NCBI GenBank assembly: GCA_001872315.1
Contig: MNVZ01000025.1
Coordinates: 1 to 47,472, forward strand
Length of the DNA: 47,472 nt
Reading direction: 5' to 3'
DNA from: Candidatus Pacearchaeota archaeon CG1_02_39_14
Lineage (GTDB): Archaea; Nanobdellota; Nanobdellia; Pacearchaeales; GW2011-AR1
The notes beneath the pieces were generated by a model. It worked only from the letters and a program-made list of their open reading frames with translations, was not told the DNA's origin and ran no database searches. Positions 42,037 to 47,472 of this stretch are shown one piece after another. Every line of letters begins with the position of its first letter. Position 1 is the first letter of the stretch. Both the position numbers and the translations under genes were made by a program.

Positions 42037-42531
42037 ATGAATGAGCTGGCAGAGCTTGCAAATGCATATAATCCTCAATTAGTCACATTTGGCGTCGGCG
42101 CTATTGCAGGCGCAGCAATTACAGGAACTTTTGCATTATACAGGCATCTAAGAAACCAGGCACAGCCAGAGCCGGGAGTTTTCTACAGCAACTCTATGTC
42201 TCCGGACAGAATAATAGACTTCAAGAAAATCGAAAGGATTTACGCAATCGGAGAAATAAAATCTGCTGAATGGAACAGATTTAGCATGCAGATACCGGAA
42301 GAAAGAAGAAATACGCTTACTCTGGATATAGGGCATGTTGGAAAGCCAGGCCATTATATCTCCATAGACTTTTCAAATCCTGAAGTCATAACTGGTATCA
42401 GACATGGCTTTGCAGACCTGAAAGAAGATAGAAAAGAATTCCCAAAAAGTCTCGAAGGCAAACAGGTCCTCCAGCATTATTGGGGAAGCACTTTAGTAGC
42501 AATATCAAGGACACAACCTAGAAGACTATAA
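42037..42531 (+). CDS. Single-pass membrane protein of unknown function
   Basis: The 164-residue protein starts at ATG 42037, fixed by the TATA box at 42008-42015; an upstream frame overlapping mcm is rejected. One membrane helix (about 19-37, TFGVGAIAGAAITGTFALY) precedes a soluble domain (EIKSAEWNRFSMQIPEERRN, TLDIGHVGKPGHYISIDF). No family is recognised. It ends in a short convergent overlap with the next leftward gene. Confidence 0.65.
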   Translation: MNELAELANAYNPQLVTFGVGAIAGAAITGTFALYRHLRNQAQPEPGVFYSNSMSPDRIIDFKKIERIYAIGEIKSAEWNRFSMQIPEERRNTLTLDIGHVGKPGHYISIDFSNPEVITGIRHGFADLKEDRKEFPKSLEGKQVLQHYWGSTLVAISRTQPRRL

Positions 42532-42816
42532 CTGGCCCTTTTCTACTGCATCCCTCACACAAAAGTCAAAAATTTTATCTCTTGCACAATAAACTGTAGC
42601 CCCATCATTAAAATAATATCTTCCTTCCCTATTATCAACACAAGTCAGCTCATCAACTAAAAAACGCAGATGATTATAGTTTTCCCCATGAACTATCCAT
42701 CTAACTCTTTCATTATGCCCCCATTGCCCATACATATACTCCCAAAGTTCCTCGAGGGTAGACCCAGGCCGGTCCTTAACCGCCTTCAAAGTAAACATTA
42801 TCTGGCTAACTAACAT
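42526..42816 (-). CDS. Small orphan protein, possibly winged-helix
   Basis: A 96-residue protein with a helical N-terminal part (FTLKAVKDRPGSTLEELWEY) that resembles the first helices of a winged helix, then a beta-rich part (RFLVDELTCVDNREGRYYF). The wing-like NREGRYYFND suggests this fold, but DNA binding is unproven. It overlaps the CYTH gene by 11 nt, so it is cotranscribed. Confidence 0.6.
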   Translation of the reverse strand: MLVSQIMFTLKAVKDRPGSTLEELWEYMYGQWGHNERVRWIVHGENYNHLRFLVDELTCVDNREGRYYFNDGATVYCARDKIFDFCVRDAVEKGQL

Positions 42817-43369
42817 CTTCCCCTTGCTTCGCCAGCACCATTATCGGATATCCTCTTAACTCAAGAGGGATTTCATCCCAATCAGCCCCAAGCTCATCTA
42901 AAATAGCGTAACATTCTTCCTTCGCCTTGCCTACATTATCAAATTTCTTGGCTTCAACTTCGATATAATGCCCGAGTTCCTTGATAAAATCCAGGCACAC
43001 TTCAAATCCCTTATAATCGTAAGTCTTCCTGTGCTTTGTAACTGTCACCTTATTAATCATATCCAACTTGCTTAAAATCAAAGACATCATCTCCGGATTC
43101 CCGACAGGGACTTCATACTCATCTGTCTTAAGCAATTCTTTCTTATCGTCAAAATGCAGAAAATTATAATGCAGCTCATCTTTCCCATCTTCGTGCCTTA
43201 CTCTTAAATATTCAACAGGCGGATTTAAAGCGAAAAAATCTTCATGCTTGGGCGTAAAATACTCGTCTTTCTGCTCTTTCTCCTTTACAAATTTGGCTAT
43301 TTCCTTAAGCCTTGCCTCAACCTCTTCAGGATTCTTCAAGGCAACCTTGATTTCAACTTCCTCATTCAT
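42806..43369 (-). CDS. CYTH-domain protein (CyaB/thiamine triphosphatase-like)
   Basis: The ExExK signature is at residues 4-8 (EVEIK). Further tunnel residues are visible in EYLRVRHEDG, VTKHRKTYDYKGFEVCLDFI and GHYIEVEAKKF. CYTH proteins bind triphosphorylated ligands in a metal-dependent beta-tunnel, acting as triphosphatases or class IV adenylyl cyclases; the substrate here is unknown. The ATG at 43369 is 26.5 nt from a TATA box shared with the divergent gene. Confidence 0.88.
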   Translation of the reverse strand: MNEEVEIKVALKNPEEVEARLKEIAKFVKEKEQKDEYFTPKHEDFFALNPPVEYLRVRHEDGKDELHYNFLHFDDKKELLKTDEYEVPVGNPEMMSLILSKLDMINKVTVTKHRKTYDYKGFEVCLDFIKELGHYIEVEAKKFDNVGKAKEECYAILDELGADWDEIPLELRGYPIMVLAKQGEDVS

Positions 43370-43391
43370 AGCTCATGAACCATAAAAATAC

Positions 43392-43399
43392 TTATAAAA
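43392..43399. promoter_or_regulatory. Bidirectional TATA box between the CYTH and RPA-like genes
   Basis: TTATAAAA is centred 26.5 nt from the leftward ATG (43369) and 24.5 nt from the rightward ATG (43420). The two starts are separated by 50 bp and no second strong element is seen. Confidence 0.65.
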
Positions 43400-43419
43400 C
43401 CTTCTCTCTAACACTCTGA

Positions 43420-44034
43420 ATGTCAGAAGAAGAGTTCAAGAGACACATAGCTTATAAGTTCAGAATAGGGGATATTATTTCAGGAAATCCCGTTCTTGAC
43501 GCAGACAGGTTTAAATTTCTGGAAATAGGGGACAGGCATGTTGTCAGGGTTAACATAATAGCGAATATAGTTGAAAAATTTGTCCAAGATCAGGAAAAAA
43601 AATTCGCTTCTGTTACTTTAGACGATGCATCAGGCCAAATCAAGCTTAAAACATTCGGAGATGACATTGCAAAATTTGAAAAATTCTCGCAGGGAGATAC
43701 AGTCCAGGTAATCGGCCTTCTCCGCTCATGGAACAATGAAGTCTATATCATTCCTGAAATAATCAAATCAAGAACACCTGAATATTTATTATTAAGAAAA
43801 TTAGAAACTGACCTTGATAAGCCAAAACAGATAAGCAAAGAGCAATCTACTGCTATAAAAACCAAAATCCTAGAGATATTGAAGAAAGAAGAGGATAACG
43901 GCGGAGCGGACATAGAGAAGATGATTACTGATTTACCTGAATCTCCCCAGACAATCAACTTAGAGATAAAGAAACTCCTGGAAGAAGGCATTGCTTACGA
44001 GCCAAGGCCAGGAAAATTAAGATACCTAGGATAA
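43420..44034 (+). CDS. RPA-like single-stranded DNA-binding protein (OB fold plus winged helix)
   Basis: An OB fold (about 40-120: VRVNIIANIVEKFVQDQEKK, SVTLDDASGQIKLKTFGDD, DTVQVIGLLRSWNNEVYI) is followed by a linker and a C-terminal winged helix (about 140-204: KTKILEILKKEEDNGGADIE). This architecture matches the RPA32/Rpa2-like subunit of archaeal and eukaryotic replication protein A. It should bind single-stranded DNA or scaffold repair and replication factors. It ends in a 9-nt convergent overlap with the methyltransferase gene. Confidence 0.85.
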   Translation: MSEEEFKRHIAYKFRIGDIISGNPVLDADRFKFLEIGDRHVVRVNIIANIVEKFVQDQEKKFASVTLDDASGQIKLKTFGDDIAKFEKFSQGDTVQVIGLLRSWNNEVYIIPEIIKSRTPEYLLLRKLETDLDKPKQISKEQSTAIKTKILEILKKEEDNGGADIEKMITDLPESPQTINLEIKKLLEEGIAYEPRPGKLRYLG

Positions 44035-44667
44035 TTTCTTATTTCTGAAGAAAAAATGCAGGTAAGCCGTTGCGCGCGGCTTAGTCTCCCAAAAGTCAAC
44101 TAGTTCAAAATAATCTTTCATATAGTCCAAGAACTCATCTTTCTGATAATGAACAAAGTATCTTTTTGTGCCTGCTCCTTTTAGAAAATCTCTTGAGCTC
44201 GTATCATCCGTGTCTTCAATAAAGCATTCATTATCCCCCTTCTTAAGAACAACAAACAAAATTCCCTCTGGATTTAAAATTTCTGACAGCTTTTCAGAGA
44301 CATTTTTCATCCTATTTTTGGGAACATGCAATAAAGAAGTAACTGCCCAGACACCATCAAAGCTATTTTTATCAAATTGCAAATCTTCTATATCCATAAT
44401 CATGGCATCAACTCCTTTTGCCTTTGCTAGATTAATCATTTCTTCAGACAAATCAACGGCAGTGACTTCAAATTTATTGTCTTTAAACCATAAGGAATGG
44501 TCTCCTCCGCCACATCCTAAATCAAGAATCCTTTCTCCTTTTAGTATATCAATAAACCTGTGAAATTCGGGCCTTCCCGGAATGTCCATCAGCCCCTTAA
44601 AATAATCTGAAAACTTTTCAGCATTTTTGTTGTACGCCCTGATTGTCTCCGCCTTATACTCTTCCAT
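44026..44667 (-). CDS. Class I SAM-dependent methyltransferase
   Basis: Motif I (ILDLGCGGGDHSLWF), the acidic end of strand 2 (TAVDLSEEMINLAK) and motif IV (FDGVWAVTSLLHVP) define a Rossmann-fold methyltransferase of about 213 residues. The substrate is unknown. I chose ATG at 44667 over TTG at 44670. It overlaps the upstream Nudix gene by 14 nt. Confidence 0.9.
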   Translation of the reverse strand: MEEYKAETIRAYNKNAEKFSDYFKGLMDIPGRPEFHRFIDILKGERILDLGCGGGDHSLWFKDNKFEVTAVDLSEEMINLAKAKGVDAMIMDIEDLQFDKNSFDGVWAVTSLLHVPKNRMKNVSEKLSEILNPEGILFVVLKKGDNECFIEDTDDTSSRDFLKGAGTKRYFVHYQKDEFLDYMKDYFELVDFWETKPRATAYLHFFFRNKKLS

Positions 44668-45073
44668 CAAACAATCTCCTGTAAATCTCTACCTCTTTCC
44701 TATAAAATCCATCCTGCCCGAGAAATTCATCAAGACCCTCATCTTCATTCAGGTCAATCCATCTAAATTCACTGTGCTCATCACTCAATCTAACCTCCTT
44801 GCTCAAAGGAGTGCACAAAAATGTAAGCATCAATATTTTCTGTCCATCCTGCCTTGTAAAATACCTTACACTCATCACATCTCCTATCTCAACATCCAGC
44901 CCTGCCTCTTCCATGACTTCTCTTTTTAATCCAAGAAAAGGATCTTCCCCCTCATTCAGCCGTCCCCCGGGAGGCTCCCAGATTCCGGGCATATGCTCCT
45001 TGCTTAATCTTTTTAACACAAGCAGATTGCCAGAATCAACAACAAAACCCCTCACAGCAACTCTGAAATCCAT
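44654..45073 (-). CDS. Nudix hydrolase
   Basis: The Nudix box spans residues 37-59 (GRLNEGE, then REVMEEAGL) with the preceding GIWEPPGG. The remainder has the usual alpha/beta/alpha layout within 139 residues. It is one of three small Nudix enzymes in the window. A TATA box at 45095-45102 gives a leaderless start, and the methyltransferase follows by overlap. Confidence 0.93.
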   Translation of the reverse strand: MDFRVAVRGFVVDSGNLLVLKRLSKEHMPGIWEPPGGRLNEGEDPFLGLKREVMEEAGLDVEIGDVMSVRYFTRQDGQKILMLTFLCTPLSKEVRLSDEHSEFRWIDLNEDEGLDEFLGQDGFYRKEVEIYRRLFDGRV

Positions 45074-45094
45074 GTAGAATTATTCAAAAAAGAG

Positions 45095-45102
45095 TTTATA
45101 AT
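45095..45102 (-). promoter_or_regulatory. TATA box of the Nudix/methyltransferase operon
   Basis: ATTATAAA on the minus strand is centred 25.5 nt from the ATG at 45073. It lies just past the stop of the upstream membrane gene. Confidence 0.6.
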
Positions 45103-45105
45103 GAT

Positions 45106-45642
45106 TTATCTTCTGAATCTTCCAAAGAAAGATTTCTTTTTCTGCCTGTTCAGTCTCAAAGCAATCCATATCAGCAAAATCAAAACTACAAGCAATAAGC
45201 CAAATCTCCAGTAATCAGAGAAGTTTCTCCAGTTAACAACACTTCCATAGAACAAAGCCCATATCCCTGAACCCATTAAAGCGCTTCCTACAGGTTCAGT
45301 TTTCAACAAGCTATATCCCAGAATGAAGGCAATAACTGCAACTATCAGAGAGATAAAGAATACTCTCTGCGCATGTGCATCAGAAGCATCATCAAATTCC
45401 TGCTGGCAATAATAGTAATAATCGCAATATCCATTATTCCACCTTCCTCCATCCGCTTCACATTCGGTCTGCGTTGGATTTTCTACATTTCCCCTTCCGT
45501 CTATAATTGTTTTAGGCACAACAGTCTCACTGCAATAGTCATCCCATTGTGGGCTTGGATAGAAAGCTTCAACTCCCTGCCATAAAACTAATGCAAATAC
45601 AACAATGATTCCAATTCCAAGAACGATATTCTTTATTCTCAT
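45106..45642 (-). CDS. Four-helix membrane protein with a four-cysteine extracytoplasmic loop
   Basis: The 178-residue protein has a first membrane helix (about 7-22), then an exposed loop with C37, C61, C73 and C79 (ETVVPKTIIDGRGN, GRWNNGYCDYYYYC) likely paired as disulfides. About three more membrane helices and a very basic tail (LNRQKKKSFFGRFRR) follow. I chose ATG at 45642 over the TTG at 45684 because the TATA palindrome is centred exactly 25.5 nt away. No function is assigned. Confidence 0.75.
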   Translation of the reverse strand: MRIKNIVLGIGIIVVFALVLWQGVEAFYPSPQWDDYCSETVVPKTIIDGRGNVENPTQTECEADGGRWNNGYCDYYYYCQQEFDDASDAHAQRVFFISLIVAVIAFILGYSLLKTEPVGSALMGSGIWALFYGSVVNWRNFSDYWRFGLLLVVLILLIWIALRLNRQKKKSFFGRFRR

Positions 45643-45663
45643 GCTTATGAATAAACAATCAAG

Positions 45664-45671
45664 TTTATAAA
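45664..45671. promoter_or_regulatory. Symmetric TATA palindrome between the membrane protein and aIF2-beta
   Basis: TTTATAAA is a perfect palindrome centred exactly 25.5 nt from both divergent start codons (45642 leftward, 45693 rightward), which are 50 bp apart. Confidence 0.7.
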
Positions 45672-45692
45672 CGTAATTCTTCAAGCTGATTT

Positions 45693-46100
45693 ATGGAATA
45701 CGAAAAATTATTGGAAAAGGCATATAATGAAATCAAGGTAGTGGATACTAACTCGGACAGGTTTGAAGTCCCTGCAGTCAAAGGGCAGGTTGCAGGAAAA
45801 AACACTATAATAACAAACATAACAGAGATTGCATCTTATATAAGAAGGCCCCTAGAAAATCTGGCAAAATACCTGCTAAAAGAGCTTGCAGTTTCGGGAA
45901 AAATGGACAATTCAAGATTGATTTTAAACAGAAGATTAAGCTCGACTCTTGTAAATGAGAAAGTCCAGCTCTATGTAAAAGAATTTGTCCTCTGCCATGA
46001 ATGTAAGAAGCCTGACACCGAAATCATATCCGAAAAAGGAATTAAGTTCAAGCACTGCCTCGCATGTGGTGCAAAGTATCCGATTAAGAGCAAAATCTAG
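45693..46100 (+). CDS. eif2b: Translation initiation factor aIF2, beta subunit
   Basis: Part of the aIF2 complex that brings initiator Met-tRNA to the ribosome. The 135-residue protein has the helical N-terminal segment (MEYEKLLEKAYNEI), the central alpha/beta domain (NFAKYLLKELAVSG-like: LAKYLLKELAVSGKMDNSRL) and a C-terminal zinc ribbon (CHEC at 101-104, then CLAC). It is normal in length. The start is fixed by the shared TATA palindrome. Confidence 0.96.
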   Translation: MEYEKLLEKAYNEIKVVDTNSDRFEVPAVKGQVAGKNTIITNITEIASYIRRPLENLAKYLLKELAVSGKMDNSRLILNRRLSSTLVNEKVQLYVKEFVLCHECKKPDTEIISEKGIKFKHCLACGAKYPIKSKI

Positions 46101-46486
46101 TTTCTCTTTTCGGCCCAATCAATATAGCTCAAAGCCTTGTCTATTTTACGCATATTCCATTCCATCCTCTTCATCATCCTTCTTGGTATTTTATCGGACC
46201 AGGACCTCATAGCCTTGTCATCAAGCGCATCAATGGCCTCTCTGTAGATTTCAAAAAGGATGACTTCCTTATGATATCCATCCCTTACATTTGAGGCCGC
46301 GTTTCTCGCTCCAATAAGATCCTGCCTTAGAAGATCAAGCTCTGCTCCGGTAAATCTTCCGTTCACAATAAAGAAGTCATATCTATCTAGCACTTCTCTT
46401 CTTTTAGCCCACTCATTTAATAATCCGCTGATATCTTCAGGCATAGCAATCAGCAGCCTCTGTTCTACATAATGAATTAAGTCCAT
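46097..46486 (-). CDS. Helical orphan protein (129 aa)
   Basis: No family is recognised. The protein is mainly alpha-helical and rich in charged residues (GLLNEWAKRREVLDRYDFFI, FEIYREAIDALDDKAMRSW), with a basic methionine-rich tract (RRMMKRMEWNMRK). A TTTAAA element at 46510-46515 predicts a leaderless start. It overlaps aIF2-beta convergently by 4 nt. Confidence 0.6.
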   Translation of the reverse strand: MDLIHYVEQRLLIAMPEDISGLLNEWAKRREVLDRYDFFIVNGRFTGAELDLLRQDLIGARNAASNVRDGYHKEVILFEIYREAIDALDDKAMRSWSDKIPRRMMKRMEWNMRKIDKALSYIDWAEKRN

Positions 46487-46509
46487 CTAAACTTCTAAAG
46501 CAGACGTGA

Positions 46510-46515
46510 TTTAAA
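46510..46515 (-). promoter_or_regulatory. TATA-like box of the 46097-46486 gene
   Basis: TTTAAA is centred about 26 nt from the ATG at 46486. It is one of two separate boxes in the divergent region 46487-46597. Confidence 0.5.
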
Positions 46516-46546
46516 CTTTTCCACGCCAAAACCGCGGATAAAAACC

Positions 46547-46554
46547 TTTATAAC
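46547..46554 (+). promoter_or_regulatory. TATA box and Shine-Dalgarno leader of the DUF5679 gene
   Basis: TTTATAAC predicts a start near 46576. The leader of about 22 nt has a perfect GGAGGT at 46584-46589, eight bases before the ATG at 46598. Confidence 0.65.
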
Positions 46555-46597
46555 CCCTAAAATCAATACAAAATCAACAAAACGGAGGTAAAAAATA

Positions 46598-46750
46598 ATG
46601 GCTACATATGGACGTTGTATGAAATGCAAGGAACAAGTAGAAATCCAGGATGCCAAGGAAGTTATGACTGCAAAAGGAACTAAGATGGCAAAGGGAAAAT
46701 GCCCTGCTTGTGGAACAACCGTTTGCCGAATGGGCGGCTTGCAAAAATAA
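46598..46750 (+). CDS. DUF5679-type zinc-ribbon protein (50 aa)
   Basis: This short gene is supported by a TATA box, a perfect Shine-Dalgarno and a folded-looking product. MATYGRCMKCKEQVEI supplies one CxxC (C7, C10) and GKCPACGTTV the other (C35, C38), with an extra cysteine at 43. The pattern matches the small DUF5679 zinc ribbons common in archaea and candidate bacteria. Function is unknown. Its leader type suggests strong expression, and it precedes the DUF424 and aIF1A genes. Confidence 0.85.
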   Translation: MATYGRCMKCKEQVEIQDAKEVMTAKGTKMAKGKCPACGTTVCRMGGLQK

Positions 46751-46780
46751 GGGGGAAATAATTTTTTTATTTTACTTACA

Positions 46781-47080
46781 ATGATTTGCGTAAAACTGCA
46801 TAAGTCTTATAGGAGCATACTGGCAGTTTGTGACTCTGATTTAATAGGAAAAAAGTTCGTGGAAGGAAAAAGGATTCTTCATGCAAGGGAACCTTTCTTT
46901 GGCAGACAGGAAATAACCCACGAAGAGGCCGTAGATTTAATGAGGGAACAGAGGGCCGAAGATTCGACCTTTAATATAATAGGCGAGAAGTCAATTAAGG
47001 CCGCGGAAGAGGCAGGAATAATAAATTCCGGATATGCAGTAAAAGTTCAGGGGATTCCGTTCATTCTGGTTCTACTGTAA
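46781..47080 (+). CDS. DUF424-family protein
   Basis: The 99-residue protein matches the archaeal DUF424 family in its start (MICVKLHKSYRSILAVCDSD), central EGKRILHAREPFF and C-terminal SGYAVKVQGIPFILV. The family is conserved across archaea, of unknown function and often next to translation genes, as here before aIF1A. A T-rich stretch separates it from the DUF5679 gene, but no correctly spaced TATA box was found, so readthrough is likely. Confidence 0.88.
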   Translation: MICVKLHKSYRSILAVCDSDLIGKKFVEGKRILHAREPFFGRQEITHEEAVDLMREQRAEDSTFNIIGEKSIKAAEEAGIINSGYAVKVQGIPFILVLL

Positions 47081-47081
47081 C

Positions 47082-47089
47082 TTTTAAAT
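47082..47089 (+). promoter_or_regulatory. TATA box of the aIF1A gene
   Basis: TTTTAAAT is centred about 26 nt before the ATG at 47112, which predicts a leaderless transcript. It begins just after the DUF424 stop codon. Confidence 0.65.
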
Positions 47090-47111
47090 ACACACATTTC
47101 TTGAGAAAAAT

Positions 47112-47465
47112 ATGAATGACGACTTTGGTGACTTTGAGGAAATCAAAGACCAGGAAATAGAAGAGGAAGAGCAAAAAACTCCCTCAAGGATTAGAATGCC
47201 CCAAGGCAAAGAATTAATCGGAATTGTAAGGGACAGGCTTGGAGGAAACAGGATGCATGTTCAGACCACAGACGGCAAAACAAGAAACTGCAGGGTTCCG
47301 GGTAGATACAAAAGAAGGCTCTGGCTTCGTCCCGGGGATATAGTCATAATAATTCCCTGGATTGACGATGACGCTAAAGGAGACATAATTTATAAGTATC
47401 CTCCTGTTGCGGTTACACAGATAAAGAAAACAGGACTAATCTCATCAATAAGGGATGAATTCTAA
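47112..47465 (+). CDS. eif1A: Translation initiation factor aIF1A
   Basis: It binds the A site of the small ribosomal subunit during initiation. After an acidic N-terminal tail of about 25 residues, the OB fold (GKELIGIVRDRLGGNRMHVQ, then CRVPGRYKRRLWLRPGDIVI) is characteristic, and 117 residues is the usual length. The stop codon lies 7 bases before the window ends, so it is complete. Confidence 0.97.
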   Translation: MNDDFGDFEEIKDQEIEEEEQKTPSRIRMPQGKELIGIVRDRLGGNRMHVQTTDGKTRNCRVPGRYKRRLWLRPGDIVIIIPWIDDDAKGDIIYKYPPVAVTQIKKTGLISSIRDEF

Positions 47466-47472
47466 AAATGCC

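Noticed and set aside
1-47472. CRISPR array, insertion sequence or rRNA
   Set aside because: No regularly spaced repeats, terminal inverted repeats with transposase, or rRNA sequence were found by eye.

Overview
The window is from an archaeon. It contains aIF1A, aIF2-beta, an aRF1-type release factor, MCM, ribosomal protein L15e, alpha-NAC, Sec61-beta, type II methionine aminopeptidase and class III (archaeal type IV pilin) signal peptides. TATA boxes sit about 25 nt upstream of start codons, and many transcripts look leaderless. Very tight packing, many small orphan genes, split or shortened housekeeping enzymes and a giant N-anchored surface protein suggest a small-genome DPANN archaeon of the Woesearchaeota/Pacearchaeota kind. 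That lineage is inferred from gene style; no marker tree was possible.

Layout. 70-6237: a 2055-residue surface protein (N-terminal membrane anchor, LamG-like domain, NosD-like beta-helix, C-terminal dockerin-like calcium loops). 6308-8050: methionine aminopeptidase and small orphans. 8047-12080: a leftward, overlapping six-gene operon (NSUN RNA m5C methylase, APH-type kinase, Nudix, HAD, histidine phosphatase, PUA-like RNA-binding protein). 12104-15517: an orphan, DNA topoisomerase I, an orphan, L15e. 15555-25914: a type IV pilus-like locus with two minor pilin-like proteins leftward, then a membrane-anchored winged-helix protein, a secretion ATPase, two separate T2SSF platform proteins, a KaiC-like ATPase, pilin-like proteins, a von Willebrand A protein and a probable major pilin. 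25996-28757: tRNA-Ile, a zinc-ribbon/Hsp20-like protein, an MFS transporter and tRNA-Gly. 28835-33588: split methionyl-tRNA synthetase, a MinD-like ATPase with a membrane partner, and an M29 aminopeptidase. 33592-34735: a protein-export/nascent-chain cluster (Sec61-beta, zinc ribbon, Nudix, alpha-NAC). 34840-35826: a freestanding LAGLIDADG endonuclease, an apparent insertion. 35816-47465: endonuclease III, ValRS, aRF1, MCM, CYTH, RPA-like OB protein, methyltransferase, Nudix, aIF2-beta, DUF5679 and DUF424 family proteins and aIF1A.

How it works together. Much of the window is information processing (translation, replication, repair). The surface biology is the pilus-like locus and the giant protein. 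The pilus locus is the best candidate for an under-described system: it combines a FlaI-type ATPase, a two-gene platform, a KaiC/FlaH-like ATPase, a VWA protein with a pilin-like N-terminus and a membrane-bound regulator candidate, without recognisable archaellum stator genes.

Regulation. In about twenty promoters the centre of a TATA-like 8-mer lies 24-27 nt upstream of a start codon, which I used to choose starts. Three divergent gene pairs have start codons exactly 49-50 nt apart around one near-palindromic TATA box. The clearest Shine-Dalgarno leaders precede only the giant surface protein, the major pilin and the DUF5679 gene. No gene-free stretch exceeds 300 bases; the longest gaps (about 100 bases) hold divergent promoters. 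No CRISPR array, insertion sequence or rRNA was seen.
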